Part shown: piece by piece, positions 1-6,553 of the stretch
How positions within the stretch are numbered: the first letter of the stretch is position 1
How the letters are laid out: every line of letters begins with the position of its first letter
Assembly: GCA_043719155.1 (NCBI GenBank)
Contig: JAYSUJ010000042.1
Span: forward strand, 1 to 6,917
From: JBBQKQ01 sp043719155
GTDB lineage: Bacteria; Patescibacteriota; Minisyncoccia; Phycocordibacterales; UBA5272
Length of the DNA stretch: 6,917 bases
Direction of reading: 5' to 3'
The notes under the pieces: model-generated
The model's input: the letters and a program-made list of their open reading frames with translations, nothing else
Databases searched by the model: none
Told to the model about the DNA's origin: nothing
Program-made: the position numbers and the translations under genes

Positions 1-2848
1 TTCTACTGTAGATGTAAATATTCTCGGTGCTAGTACTACAAAATTGTCAGAATACATTTCAAATATTCAAATAGCTCAAACCTCATCATCTGTAAATCTT
101 ATCATCAACTCTCCACTCAACACCTCTCTCTCTCGCCTTGTTTACATCGACAACACCGGTACTGCCAACTTTACAATGCACGGAGTAACAGTAGGAGCAG
201 GAGAAAGTAATGCTTTCAAATGGAATGGTACAACTTGGAAAAGTTTTGGTGCGCAGGCCAACAATGTGGCGGCGGAATTTGGGCAAATGATTATTCCCGC
301 CTTTACTACAACAAACTCGGGTGGAGTCTTTACCCAAGTAACCGGTTCGTCATTTACACTACCAAGTGCGGGAACCTGGGAAGTGTCTTATGACATAACT
401 CAAACCTCAGGCTCAACAGCGGTTTATAGATTGCAAGATACAGCAGGAAATGTTATCCCGAATTCTTCTACTTGGAGTAATACAAATACCCAAGAATCTC
501 TCTCAAAAGACGCATTAGTAACTACGACAGGTCCAAAAACTTATTTCATGTACTATGCCAACAATACCAATGGGGCAATACAAGGAGGGTCGGCGGACAC
601 TTGGTCTACAGGTGTAAATAATCTTTCTTGGAAGAAAATAAGTGGATATATTCCTGTAACAGGACAGAGTGTGGATTATGGGTACTTTACAAAACCACTT
701 GCTAACGCTGTAGCAGGAAGTATTGATACTTGGACATCTCGTTCTGGAAACATAGCAACCGACGGAACCAACTTTACTTTGGAAGCAGGTAAAACTTATG
801 AATTGTTCTCAAATATGGAAGCTAGAGACTTGGACGCAGGAAATGTAATTGAAGTTAACTGGGTAGATGCAAGTGATGCGGTTCTCTCAAACTCGGTTTC
901 AGCAAGGTCGGAAGATCATACAGCAACCAGTACTGACTTGGGCAGAACTCTTTCAATTTCTCTAGTGTATACTCCAACCACTACACAAAATGTTAGATTA
1001 AGGGCTACCAACGTAACAGGAGCATTGAACATCGGTGGACATGTAGTTATTAAACAACTCGGTTCATCAGCATTTACTTCAGAATCTATTCTATCCAACG
1101 GTGGACAAAGTGGGCTTAATGCAACTTTTGGAACATTGACAAATAATTTTGCCAGAATTATTGCCTCAAGTACAGAATACATGCGAGTCTTGGCAACAGG
1201 GCAAGGACTAATTGGGACAACCACAATAAACACAACTATTGGAACATCGACACTAGCTATAACAGCAACAACTTCGGCTGGTACGTTAAACGCTCTTACA
1301 GTTTTTGGCATCAACAATCAGGCTATGTTCAATGTTGGAAATAATGGTGTGGTAAGTATTGGTACTTCTACAAGTCCGACTTGGGGTACAGCACGAAATG
1401 TACTTCGTGTAGGTTCTGGTGGATCTCTCATTGGCTACAACCAAAATGCCTCATCTCAAGATTCTCAATATCTTGCTCTCGGTTCTAACTATTATTGGGA
1501 CGGAACAAACGATAGGTCTATCTCTAACAGAAGTGCTGCAAGATTTGAAATGGTAGATGGACTTATCAAACTACAATACGCAACCTCAACAACCGCAAAT
1601 GGAATAATTAATTTCCGTGATACATTTACAATGTCATCCTCAAGTGGAGCCTTGTTTGTCGGAGGTGCAACAGGAGCTCAGCTTGGTGCGTCAACTGGTG
1701 AAAGTGGACTACTATTAGCTCCTACGTTTAATCAAGCTGCTAGTGAAGGTGGACAACTGACACTCCTCCCTGGATCATCAGGAACAGTGTCATGGGGGCT
1801 GGATGTCCTTAACACTGAGATGCGTTTCCTTTCTGGAACGGCTACAGGTGGGTCAACATCTACTCGTGCAGTCTTAAATATGAGTGAGTTACGGCCAGGT
1901 TCTGACAACACTATGTCGCTGGGTGTTTCTGGAAATCGTTGGACTGCAGTCTTTGCTGCAAACGGTACGATACAAACTTCTGACGAAAGACTCAAGACAA
2001 ATATCTTGGATCTGTCAGGTACTTCTTCCCTTGAAATGATCAATAACATTCGAGCTGTGACCTTTAATTGGAAAGAAGGACAAGGTGATAGTAAATCTCA
2101 TATTGGTTTCATCGCCCAAAACCTAGCGAGTATCACACCAAGTGCAGTTTACGGTGATGTTAATTCTACCTCAACATATCTTGGAGTAAATTATTCTGAA
2201 ATAATCCCACTCACTGTCAAAGCTATTCAAGAATTAAATAATAAAATATTTAGTTCGGCTCCTGTAACTGCAGTCTCTATCGAAGAAATTACAGCCTCAT
2301 CTACAATTTCAGTAGATGCCAAGTTGAAGGCACTAGGTGTGAACGCAAAACAAGTAAATGACATGCTAGCGCAACTAGCAAGTTCAACCTCTGCAACATC
2401 TTCAACAATTACAACTGAAACTCCGGCTGTGTACAACGCAAGTGGAACTTTGGTAATTGCGACAATCACAAACACAGTTACTGACACGACGTTTGTAGGT
2501 AAATTGATAGCTCGTGTAGTAGAAGTTGTCAAAGACTTGCTTGCGAATGTGGGAGTAGCAACAATTAAAACAGATGAAATTTGTACAAATGTTGATGGAG
2601 AAAAAGTTTGTCTAGACAAAACTGACTTGAAGAAATTGAGAGATGGGCTTAGAAATGGAACTATCGGTGGGGGAGTAAGTAATGCAGGTTCACAAGTCCC
2701 GGCAACTCCGCCATTAGCACCTGTTTTTAACCGAGCATCATGCTCGACGATGACACCTGCTCAACAGGTAAATCCTGCAGGTACGGCTTGTGAGCCAGTT
2801 CCGACAGAAACTCAAACTACTACGACAGAAATACAGGACAATAATTAA
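1..2848 (+). CDS. Large surface / tail-fibre-like protein with C-terminal Peptidase_S74 chaperone domain (5' end missing)
   Basis: The frame is open to the left edge (first full codon at 2), so the true start lies upstream; the TTG at 44 only looks like a start. Numbering from that TTG gives 934 residues. Residues ~79-200 and ~210-340 look like two beta-rich modules resembling C1q/TNF-like jelly rolls (FTLPSAGTWEVSYDI and FTLEAGKTYELFSNM align). A Ser/Thr/Gly-rich fibre region follows, with a VSIGTSTSP motif near 435 typical of fibrous proteins. Residues ~646-736 match Peptidase_S74: TSDERLKTNI, then HIGFIAQNL and NYSEIIPLTVKAIQEL. In phage tailspikes this domain drives trimer folding and cuts itself off with a Ser-Lys dyad; Ser646 and Lys651 are kept. 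About 200 residues follow it, including CTNVDGEKVC near 845-855 and a Thr-rich tail with two more Cys. Likely exported or surface-displayed; a prophage fibre is the alternative. G+C is visibly higher than in the downstream genes. Confidence 0.88.
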   Translation, partial: STVDVNILGASTTKLSEYISNIQIAQTSSSVNLIINSPLNTSLSRLVYIDNTGTANFTMHGVTVGAGESNAFKWNGTTWKSFGAQANNVAAEFGQMIIPAFTTTNSGGVFTQVTGSSFTLPSAGTWEVSYDITQTSGSTAVYRLQDTAGNVIPNSSTWSNTNTQESLSKDALVTTTGPKTYFMYYANNTNGAIQGGSADTWSTGVNNLSWKKISGYIPVTGQSVDYGYFTKPLANAVAGSIDTWTSRSGNIATDGTNFTLEAGKTYELFSNMEARDLDAGNVIEVNWVDASDAVLSNSVSARSEDHTATSTDLGRTLSISLVYTPTTTQNVRLRATNVTGALNIGGHVVIKQLGSSAFTSESILSNGGQSGLNATFGTLTNNFARIIASSTEYMRVLATGQGLIGTTTINTTIGTSTLAITATTSAGTLNALTVFGINNQAMFNVGNNGVVSIGTSTSPTWGTARNVLRVGSGGSLIGYNQNASSQDSQYLALGSNYYWDGTNDRSISNRSAARFEMVDGLIKLQYATSTTANGIINFRDTFTMSSSSGALFVGGATGAQLGASTGESGLLLAPTFNQAASEGGQLTLLPGSSGTVSWGLDVLNTEMRFLSGTATGGSTSTRAVLNMSELRPGSDNTMSLGVSGNRWTAVFAANGTIQTSDERLKTNILDLSGTSSLEMINNIRAVTFNWKEGQGDSKSHIGFIAQNLASITPSAVYGDVNSTSTYLGVNYSEIIPLTVKAIQELNNKIFSSAPVTAVSIEEITASSTISVDAKLKALGVNAKQVNDMLAQLASSTSATSSTITTETPAVYNASGTLVIATITNTVTDTTFVGKLIARVVEVVKDLLANVGVATIKTDEICTNVDGEKVCLDKTDLKKLRDGLRNGTIGGGVSNAGSQVPATPPLAPVFNRASCSTMTPAQQVNPAGTACEPVPTETQTTTTEIQDNN

Positions 2849-2866
2849 TAACAAAAACTTTAAACT

Positions 2867-2897
2867 AAAAAACACTATACAAAATATAGTGTTTTTT
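2867..2897 (+). terminator. Rho-independent terminator of the S74 gene
   Basis: A perfect 13-bp stem, AAAAAACACTATA (2867-2879) with TATAGTGTTTTTT (2885-2897), closes a CAAAA loop and ends in six T. It lies 19 bases after the TAA of the S74 gene. The A-run on the left arm means it could also work from the other strand. Confidence 0.85.
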
Positions 2898-2898
2898 A

Positions 2899-2942
2899 CC
2901 GTGAGGACCGACCTCACGTCTTCGTGAGGTCGGTCCTCACGG
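2899..2942. repeat. REP doublet: perfect 20-bp palindrome of two inverted REP units
   Basis: Left arm 2899-2918 and right arm 2923-2942 are exact reverse complements around a TCTT loop. Each arm is one REP unit, CGTGAGGACCGACCTCACG (2900-2918 on +, 2923-2941 on -). Each unit is itself a small hairpin with CGTGAGG/CCTCACG arms and an ACCGA loop. The element can therefore fold as one long hairpin or as two short ones. It sits between the terminator of the S74 gene and the promoter of a Y1 transposase. That is the arrangement known for REP-associated tyrosine transposases, whose substrates are REP pairs flanking their own gene. Confidence 0.88.
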
Positions 2943-2947
2943 GGACA

Positions 2948-2956
2948 TGCTATAAT
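2948..2956 (+). promoter_or_regulatory. Extended -10 promoter of the RAYT gene, nearly leaderless
   Basis: TGCTATAAT is a full consensus -10 (2951-2956) with the extended TGn element. No good -35 exists: that position falls inside the REP palindrome. Only seven bases separate the -10 from the ATG at 2964, so the predicted transcript starts at or next to the start codon and has no room for a Shine-Dalgarno site. Confidence 0.65.
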
Positions 2957-2963
2957 TTGAAAT

Positions 2964-3626
2964 ATGGCTAAAAGAAAAACTGAAATTTCAGTCGGTGAAT
3001 ATTATCATTTATATAATCGTGGAGTAAACAAAGATAGAATTTTTCATGACAAGGAAGATTATGAAAGATATTTATTAATATTAAAACTTGCAAACTGCAG
3101 GGCGTCATTTAATCTTTACGATCTGCAACGCTCAAAAGCAGTAGAAACTTTTATTTCAAATAATCAAGATGATTTTCTAGTTGCTATTGGTGCCTACGTA
3201 CTTATGCCAAATCATTTTCATATTTTAGTCAAAGAAGTTAAAAATAAAGGGGTGAGTGAGTTTATGAAAAAAGTTAGTACTGCCTATGCAATGTATTTCA
3301 ATCGAAAATATCAAAGAAGTGGAGCATTATTTGAATCCCGGTTTAAGTCACGACATGTAAATAAAGATGAATATTTGAAGTACTTGTATGCCTATATTTA
3401 CATGAATCCACTAAAACTAAAAGACAAGGATTGGAAAACAAATGCAAAATTTCACAAAAAAGAGTATATGGAGTTTCTGCGAGGCTATAAATATTCTTCC
3501 TTTCACCGTGAGGACCGACCTCACGGTGAAAATTATTTCCCAGAATATTTCAAAGAAAGTGGTTTAGTTAATATAGAAAAACATGTGCAGGAATGGATAG
3601 AAATCTATATTGACGCTGATGAATAA
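2964..3626 (+). CDS. REP-associated tyrosine transposase (RAYT), Y1/HUH family
   Basis: The 220-residue protein belongs to the IS200-like Y1 transposase family, REP-associated branch. These single-strand DNA nucleases cut at REP hairpins through a tyrosine and a metal held by an HUH motif. Visible marks are the N-terminal YYHLYNRGVNKDRIF (13-27), the HUH motif H84-F-H86 within MPNHFHILV, GALFESRFKSRHV (120-132), and YAYIYMNPLK (142-151). Tyr144 is the likely nucleophile by position in the family's YI-x-NP motif. Length is normal for the family. The ATG at 2964 fits the promoter just upstream and the conserved N-terminus. The REP doublet lies 22 bases before the start, and residues 181-189 (HREDRPHGE) are encoded by another REP unit inside the gene. 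No conventional insertion-sequence ends flank it, consistent with a domesticated or REP-spreading enzyme. Whether it is active cannot be judged from sequence alone. Confidence 0.92.
   Translation: MAKRKTEISVGEYYHLYNRGVNKDRIFHDKEDYERYLLILKLANCRASFNLYDLQRSKAVETFISNNQDDFLVAIGAYVLMPNHFHILVKEVKNKGVSEFMKKVSTAYAMYFNRKYQRSGALFESRFKSRHVNKDEYLKYLYAYIYMNPLKLKDKDWKTNAKFHKKEYMEFLRGYKYSSFHREDRPHGENYFPEYFKESGLVNIEKHVQEWIEIYIDADE
3501..3531 (+). repeat. REP unit embedded in the RAYT reading frame
   Basis: CGTGAGGACCGACCTCACG occurs exactly at 3507-3525. The flanking bases extend the hairpin to a perfect 13-bp stem (3501-3513 with 3519-3531) around the ACCGA loop. It is read in frame as HREDRPHGE, between the YKYSSF and NYFPEYF segments, a loop region in related proteins. 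The frame stays open and the downstream family motif continues, so it does not break the gene. Confidence 0.85.
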
Positions 3627-3691
3627 TTGGTGATTCTTAGCAAGTAACTGCCCGTCAAGAAAAATAAAAGTTATGTGGGCTTTAGATAAAC

Positions 3692-3717
3692 ACAGCCTGT
3701 AAAATAGACTGTTTTTT
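3692..3717 (+). terminator. Weak intrinsic terminator after the RAYT gene
   Basis: ACAG (3692-3695) pairs with CTGT (3709-3712). After one C-A mismatch, CT pairs with AG, around a GTAAAAT loop, and a run of six T follows. The stem is short and imperfect, so the call is tentative. It lies about 65 bases after the RAYT stop, and no other terminator is seen before the next gene. Confidence 0.4.
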
Positions 3718-3757
3718 AATTGTAGTCTGGAAAACATGTGCTTTTAATAAATTCTAT

Positions 3758-3785
3758 TTGACTTTTCGTATATTATTGCTATACT
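3758..3785 (+). promoter_or_regulatory. Sigma70-type promoter of the ATPase gene, leaderless
   Basis: TTGACT (3758-3763) is separated by 16 bases from TATACT (3780-3785), which also carries the extended TGn (TGCTATACT, 3777-3785). The ATG at 3792 starts seven bases after the last base of the -10, where transcription itself should begin. A leaderless message is therefore predicted. No Shine-Dalgarno site is present. Confidence 0.75.
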
Positions 3786-3791
3786 TTAGCT

Positions 3792-4940
3792 ATGAAAACC
3801 TATACACGTATTGTTGAGGGCATGTTGAATAAGTTATTGCACTTTAAGCCAGTCATAATTTTGTATGGTGCAAGACAGATAGGCAAGACGACTGTGGTCA
3901 AGAATTTTGCTAAAAAATTCACAAACCCACTATTTATATCTTGTGATATAGATTCCGAAAAAAAGCTTTTGGAAAATAAAAGTGTCCAAGAATTATTATT
4001 ACTAATAAACAGTCATGACTTGGTAATAATCGACGAAGCTCAAATGTTATCTAATGTCGGTATAACTTTAAAAATTATTGCTGACAATATAGACAAAACA
4101 AAAGTGCAAATAATAGCTACAGGCTCCAGTTCTTTTGAATTGCGAAATAAACTAAATGAACCACTTACAGGCAGAAATACAAAGCTCACGATGTTCCCAC
4201 TTTCTGTAAAAGAATTGGTAGATAATTTTAGTTATAAAGATGTATCGACAAATATAAATACCTATTTAACTTATGGAACATACCCTGGAGTTATAGAACA
4301 AGATAGTTTTCAACTCAAGAAAAAAGCTTTAGAGGATATTACGAATGATTATTTGTATAAAGATCTTTTTATTCTTGGTGACATACGCAACAGAGTAGCT
4401 TTTAAAAAAGTAGTAGAACAACTTGCCGTAAGAACTGGGAGAGAGATAAATTATGACGATATCTCAAAATATGTAGGAGTTTCAGCCGATACGGTGCGGC
4501 ATTATGTGGATTTACTGGAAGAATCTTTTGTAGTTTTTCGGGTTCGACCATTTTACACTAACAAATTGACGGAGATTAGTAAAAGTCAGAGAGTTTATTT
4601 TGTGGATATTGGTATAAGGAATGCTATTTTAGGAGATTACAAAGATATGGACTCTAGGTCAGACAAAGGCTTTGTTTTTGAAAATTTTGTTGTTAGCGAA
4701 ATGTACAAGAAAAATATTTATAACGATAAAAACAGTACGTTAAACTTTTGGCGTAAACAGTCTGGTGCCACCGAGATTGACGTGGTTGAAACTGATGGGC
4801 TTTCTAAAATTTTGCACACCTATGAAATAAAATGGAAAGATAATTCAAAGCTACCAATTGCATTTGCTAATGAGTATGGGGAACAAAAATTCATGACTAT
4901 AAACAATGAAAATTTGGTGCAATTTTTAAATCAGAGTTAA
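3792..4940 (+). CDS. AAA ATPase with C-terminal DUF4143 region (COG1373-type)
   Basis: The 382-residue protein has the full layout of the ATP-binding/DUF4143 family. The N-terminal ATPase shows Walker A GARQIGKTT (26-34, Lys32), Walker B LVIIDEAQ (77-84, Asp81-Glu82), a sensor-1-like ATGSSS (109-114) and the family LTGR motif (125-128). A winged-helix-like part follows (ISKYVGVSADTVRHYVDLLEES, ~224-245). The C-terminal part has the hallmarks of a PD-(D/E)XK fold: GFVFENFVVSEM (Glu297, Glu303), then TEIDVV (Glu328, Asp330) and YEIKWK (Glu345, Lys347). Length is typical of the family. The substrate and cellular role of this widespread family are not established; DNA-related roles are usually suggested from the fold. 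It has its own promoter, and the next gene is 100 bp away, also with its own promoter, so the two need not be functionally linked. The ATG is fixed by the leaderless promoter and by the conserved N-terminus. Confidence 0.92.
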   Translation: MKTYTRIVEGMLNKLLHFKPVIILYGARQIGKTTVVKNFAKKFTNPLFISCDIDSEKKLLENKSVQELLLLINSHDLVIIDEAQMLSNVGITLKIIADNIDKTKVQIIATGSSSFELRNKLNEPLTGRNTKLTMFPLSVKELVDNFSYKDVSTNINTYLTYGTYPGVIEQDSFQLKKKALEDITNDYLYKDLFILGDIRNRVAFKKVVEQLAVRTGREINYDDISKYVGVSADTVRHYVDLLEESFVVFRVRPFYTNKLTEISKSQRVYFVDIGIRNAILGDYKDMDSRSDKGFVFENFVVSEMYKKNIYNDKNSTLNFWRKQSGATEIDVVETDGLSKILHTYEIKWKDNSKLPIAFANEYGEQKFMTINNENLVQFLNQS

Positions 4941-4999
4941 CTCACGTACTTATTTCCAGTCATCTTAGTAGACGTAAAACAGAATGCTCTCGGTTGAAC

Positions 5000-5029
5000 T
5001 TGGAGTTCGCGACTAGCCCGGAGTATAAT
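5000..5029 (+). promoter_or_regulatory. Promoter of the pRiA4b ORF-3-like gene, very short leader
   Basis: TTGGAG (5000-5005) and TATAAT (5024-5029) are 18 bases apart. The ATG at 5041 is 11 bases past the -10, leaving a leader of only about 4-6 bases. A small inverted repeat, GAACT-TGG-AGTTC (4996-5008), overlaps the -35 and could be an operator; that last point is speculative. Confidence 0.55.
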
Positions 5030-5040
5030 ACCTTTTATAT

Positions 5041-6087
5041 ATGAAAAAAAATAATGCAATGAGATTCAAGATAATTTTAAAAGGGTCAAAACCGATAATT
5101 TGGAGAAGGGTAGAGGTGTCAAAAGATTTTAGATTTTTTGATTTGGCACAAGCAATTTTAGACAGTATGGGTTGGTCCAAATCTCATCTGTATCAATTTT
5201 CTTTTGCGAAAAATGGAAAGTTTGAAAATTATGATATTAAAACACCTGATATTATGTCAGAAGAGTTTGAAGATTTTAAAGATATGAGAGATTTCAAAAT
5301 AATGGATAAATTTGTAAAGGAAAATATAAAATCCTGTGCATTTATTTATGACTTTGGTGATGGTTGGCAGCACGAGATAAAGTTTGAGGGCATGTTTCTT
5401 AGAAAAGCGGTTACAAAATATCCAGTTTGTCTGGCTGGCAAGAATGCCTGCCCACTAGAAGATAGTGGTGGTTTGTGGGGGTATTATGAAAAATTGGAAA
5501 TTTTGAAAAACAAGAAACATCCTGAATATAGTGAAATTTTGAAATGGCTACAGTTTTGTGGGGTAGACGAAGATTTTGACCCAACTCGTTTTGACCATAA
5601 TAAAGTTATTTTTGAGGATTCTGTCGGCGTAGAAAAAGAAATGTATGATCAGAAATATCAAAAGAAAAAAGCAAGCGGAAATGAAAAATATTTGAAAAGT
5701 ATTTTCGAACCAAGAGAGTATATAGATATTCCGAAATATGACTCAGAAATTGGAACAATCGCTGGAAATGTCGACTCTGAACACTTGAGATATTTCATAG
5801 CTTTCAAACTAGATAAAAAAATTTGGGCAAAATATACACCAATGAGCCTTGGTTTTGAGTTACAGAAAAAGTCAGACAAGATTACTATTCTTGAAAATTT
5901 GGAAAAAATTGAGGATTTTATTTTGATTTCCGTTGGTATACATATGGATGTGCCAGCACAAAATTTTATCACACTTTGTGAACTTGTTCTGCGGGAATAC
6001 AATCAGACTGGCTCTTTTTTAACTAATGGGCAAAAGCCAGATCATAAGGAACTAAAGAAAATTTTTAATGAAATGGAAAATCAGTAA
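5041..6087 (+). CDS. pRiA4b ORF-3-like protein with an unassigned C-terminal half
   Basis: The first ~190 of 348 residues match the pRiA4b ORF-3-like family (PF07929). Visible marks are LKGSKPIIWRRVEV (13-26), LAQAILDSMGWSKSHLYQF (35-53), FIYDFGDGWQHEI (101-113), YPVCLAGKNACPLEDSGG (127-144), and a trailing WLQFCGVDEDFDPTRFD segment. The family is common on plasmids and in accessory DNA, and its biochemical role is unknown. From about residue 195 the protein continues with a Lys-rich stretch and a ~150-residue region, mostly alpha/beta in character (HLRYFIAFKLDKKIW and later segments), that I do not recognise. The ATG at 5041 is favoured by the promoter 11 bases upstream; Met7 (5059) is an alternative start that would lose only a polar leader. 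There is no signal peptide or membrane segment, so it is probably cytoplasmic. Codon use is as AT-rich as in the ATPase gene. Confidence 0.88.
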   Translation: MKKNNAMRFKIILKGSKPIIWRRVEVSKDFRFFDLAQAILDSMGWSKSHLYQFSFAKNGKFENYDIKTPDIMSEEFEDFKDMRDFKIMDKFVKENIKSCAFIYDFGDGWQHEIKFEGMFLRKAVTKYPVCLAGKNACPLEDSGGLWGYYEKLEILKNKKHPEYSEILKWLQFCGVDEDFDPTRFDHNKVIFEDSVGVEKEMYDQKYQKKKASGNEKYLKSIFEPREYIDIPKYDSEIGTIAGNVDSEHLRYFIAFKLDKKIWAKYTPMSLGFELQKKSDKITILENLEKIEDFILISVGIHMDVPAQNFITLCELVLREYNQTGSFLTNGQKPDHKELKKIFNEMENQ

Positions 6088-6235
6088 TTGCATCAAATAT
6101 TTACCCAATTGTATCTTTTTGGCACGATAACCCTATCTCTGTGTTGAACTGTCTTGGAAGTCATCTAAAATAGAAGGGGATACTTATACTCTCTGGATAC
6201 AGAAAACTTATTCGTGAAGGAATAGTAACGAGAAC

Positions 6236-6263
6236 TATAATTTGGGATAAAATCTGCTATACT
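6236..6263 (+). promoter_or_regulatory. Promoter of the broken small-protein gene: extended -10 with a second -10 upstream
   Basis: TGCTATACT (6255-6263) is the same nine bases used before the ATPase gene. A perfect TATAAT also lies at 6236-6241. No convincing -35 is seen for either. The ATG of the decayed gene is 25 bases past the extended -10, so this unit would have a short leader, again without a Shine-Dalgarno site. The rest of 6088-6235 shows no gene. Confidence 0.5.
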
Positions 6264-6511
6264 TTTTCTATAAAATATAAATTATGCTATGAAAAAAAAT
6301 AAAAAAATTAAAACAAAGGTCATCTTAATGTTTTTTTGATATTAGGAGTTGTTTTGGTAGGATACTTAATTGTAAATAGAAACCCGGTAAAAGCAGAGTT
6401 GGCTGGCATAGCCAAAATGGCAGCAGAATTTAAAGAGGTAAATAAAGTTTATGGACTAATTGGGCAGGATGTAAAATCTGTAAATTGCTTTTCTGGGAAT
6501 ACTTTTTCTAA

Positions 6512-6530
6512 CGTGAGGACCGACCTCAAG
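6512..6530 (+). repeat. Diverged REP unit in the decayed gene
   Basis: The 19 bases match CGTGAGGACCGACCTCACG except for A instead of C at 6529. The TGAGG/CCTCA arms and the ACCGA loop are intact. This copy is about 3 kb from the RAYT gene and lies at the point where the small membrane protein loses its coding character. Confidence 0.85.
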
Positions 6531-6553
6531 TTGTCCACATGTGTGGACAACTT
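6528..6553. repeat. Perfect 12-bp inverted repeat joined to the REP unit
   Basis: AAGTTGTCCACA (6528-6539) and TGTGGACAACTT (6542-6553) are exact reverse complements around TG; in RNA the loop would open to ATGT. It overlaps the last bases of the REP unit and is followed by only two further T, so it is at best a modest terminator. Each arm contains TTGTCCACA, one base from the DnaA box TTATCCACA. Confidence 0.75.

Noticed and set aside
44..46. TTG at 44 as the start of the large fibre protein
   Set aside because: The frame is open from position 2 with the same Thr/Ser-rich composition, and no promoter or ribosome site is visible. The gene is simply cut by the window edge.
86..2619. Minus-strand open frames inside the fibre gene (86-337, 916-1317, 1732-2049, 2227-2619)
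   Set aside because: They lie wholly antisense to a well-supported gene, show no family motifs, and have the skewed Val/Ser/Pro composition expected of antisense shadows.
2899..3626. A complete IS200/IS605 insertion sequence
   Set aside because: A hairpin and a Y1 transposase are present, but no matching right-end hairpin follows the gene and there is no TnpB. The sequence features fit a RAYT with REP units better.
5658..6002. Minus-strand open frame inside the pRiA4b ORF-3-like gene
   Set aside because: Antisense shadow of an AT-rich gene, Ser/Phe/Ile-rich, with no motif or promoter.
3792..6087. The ATPase and pRiA4b ORF-3-like genes as a two-gene defence or toxin-antitoxin operon
   Set aside because: Each has its own promoter, they are 100 bp apart without overlap, and neither family has an established partner of the other type.
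6337..6345. UGA read as glycine (genetic code 25) to rescue the small membrane protein
   Set aside because: Reading through the TGA meets TAG two codons later (TGA TAT TAG), whereas a one-base frame change restores a clear membrane segment.
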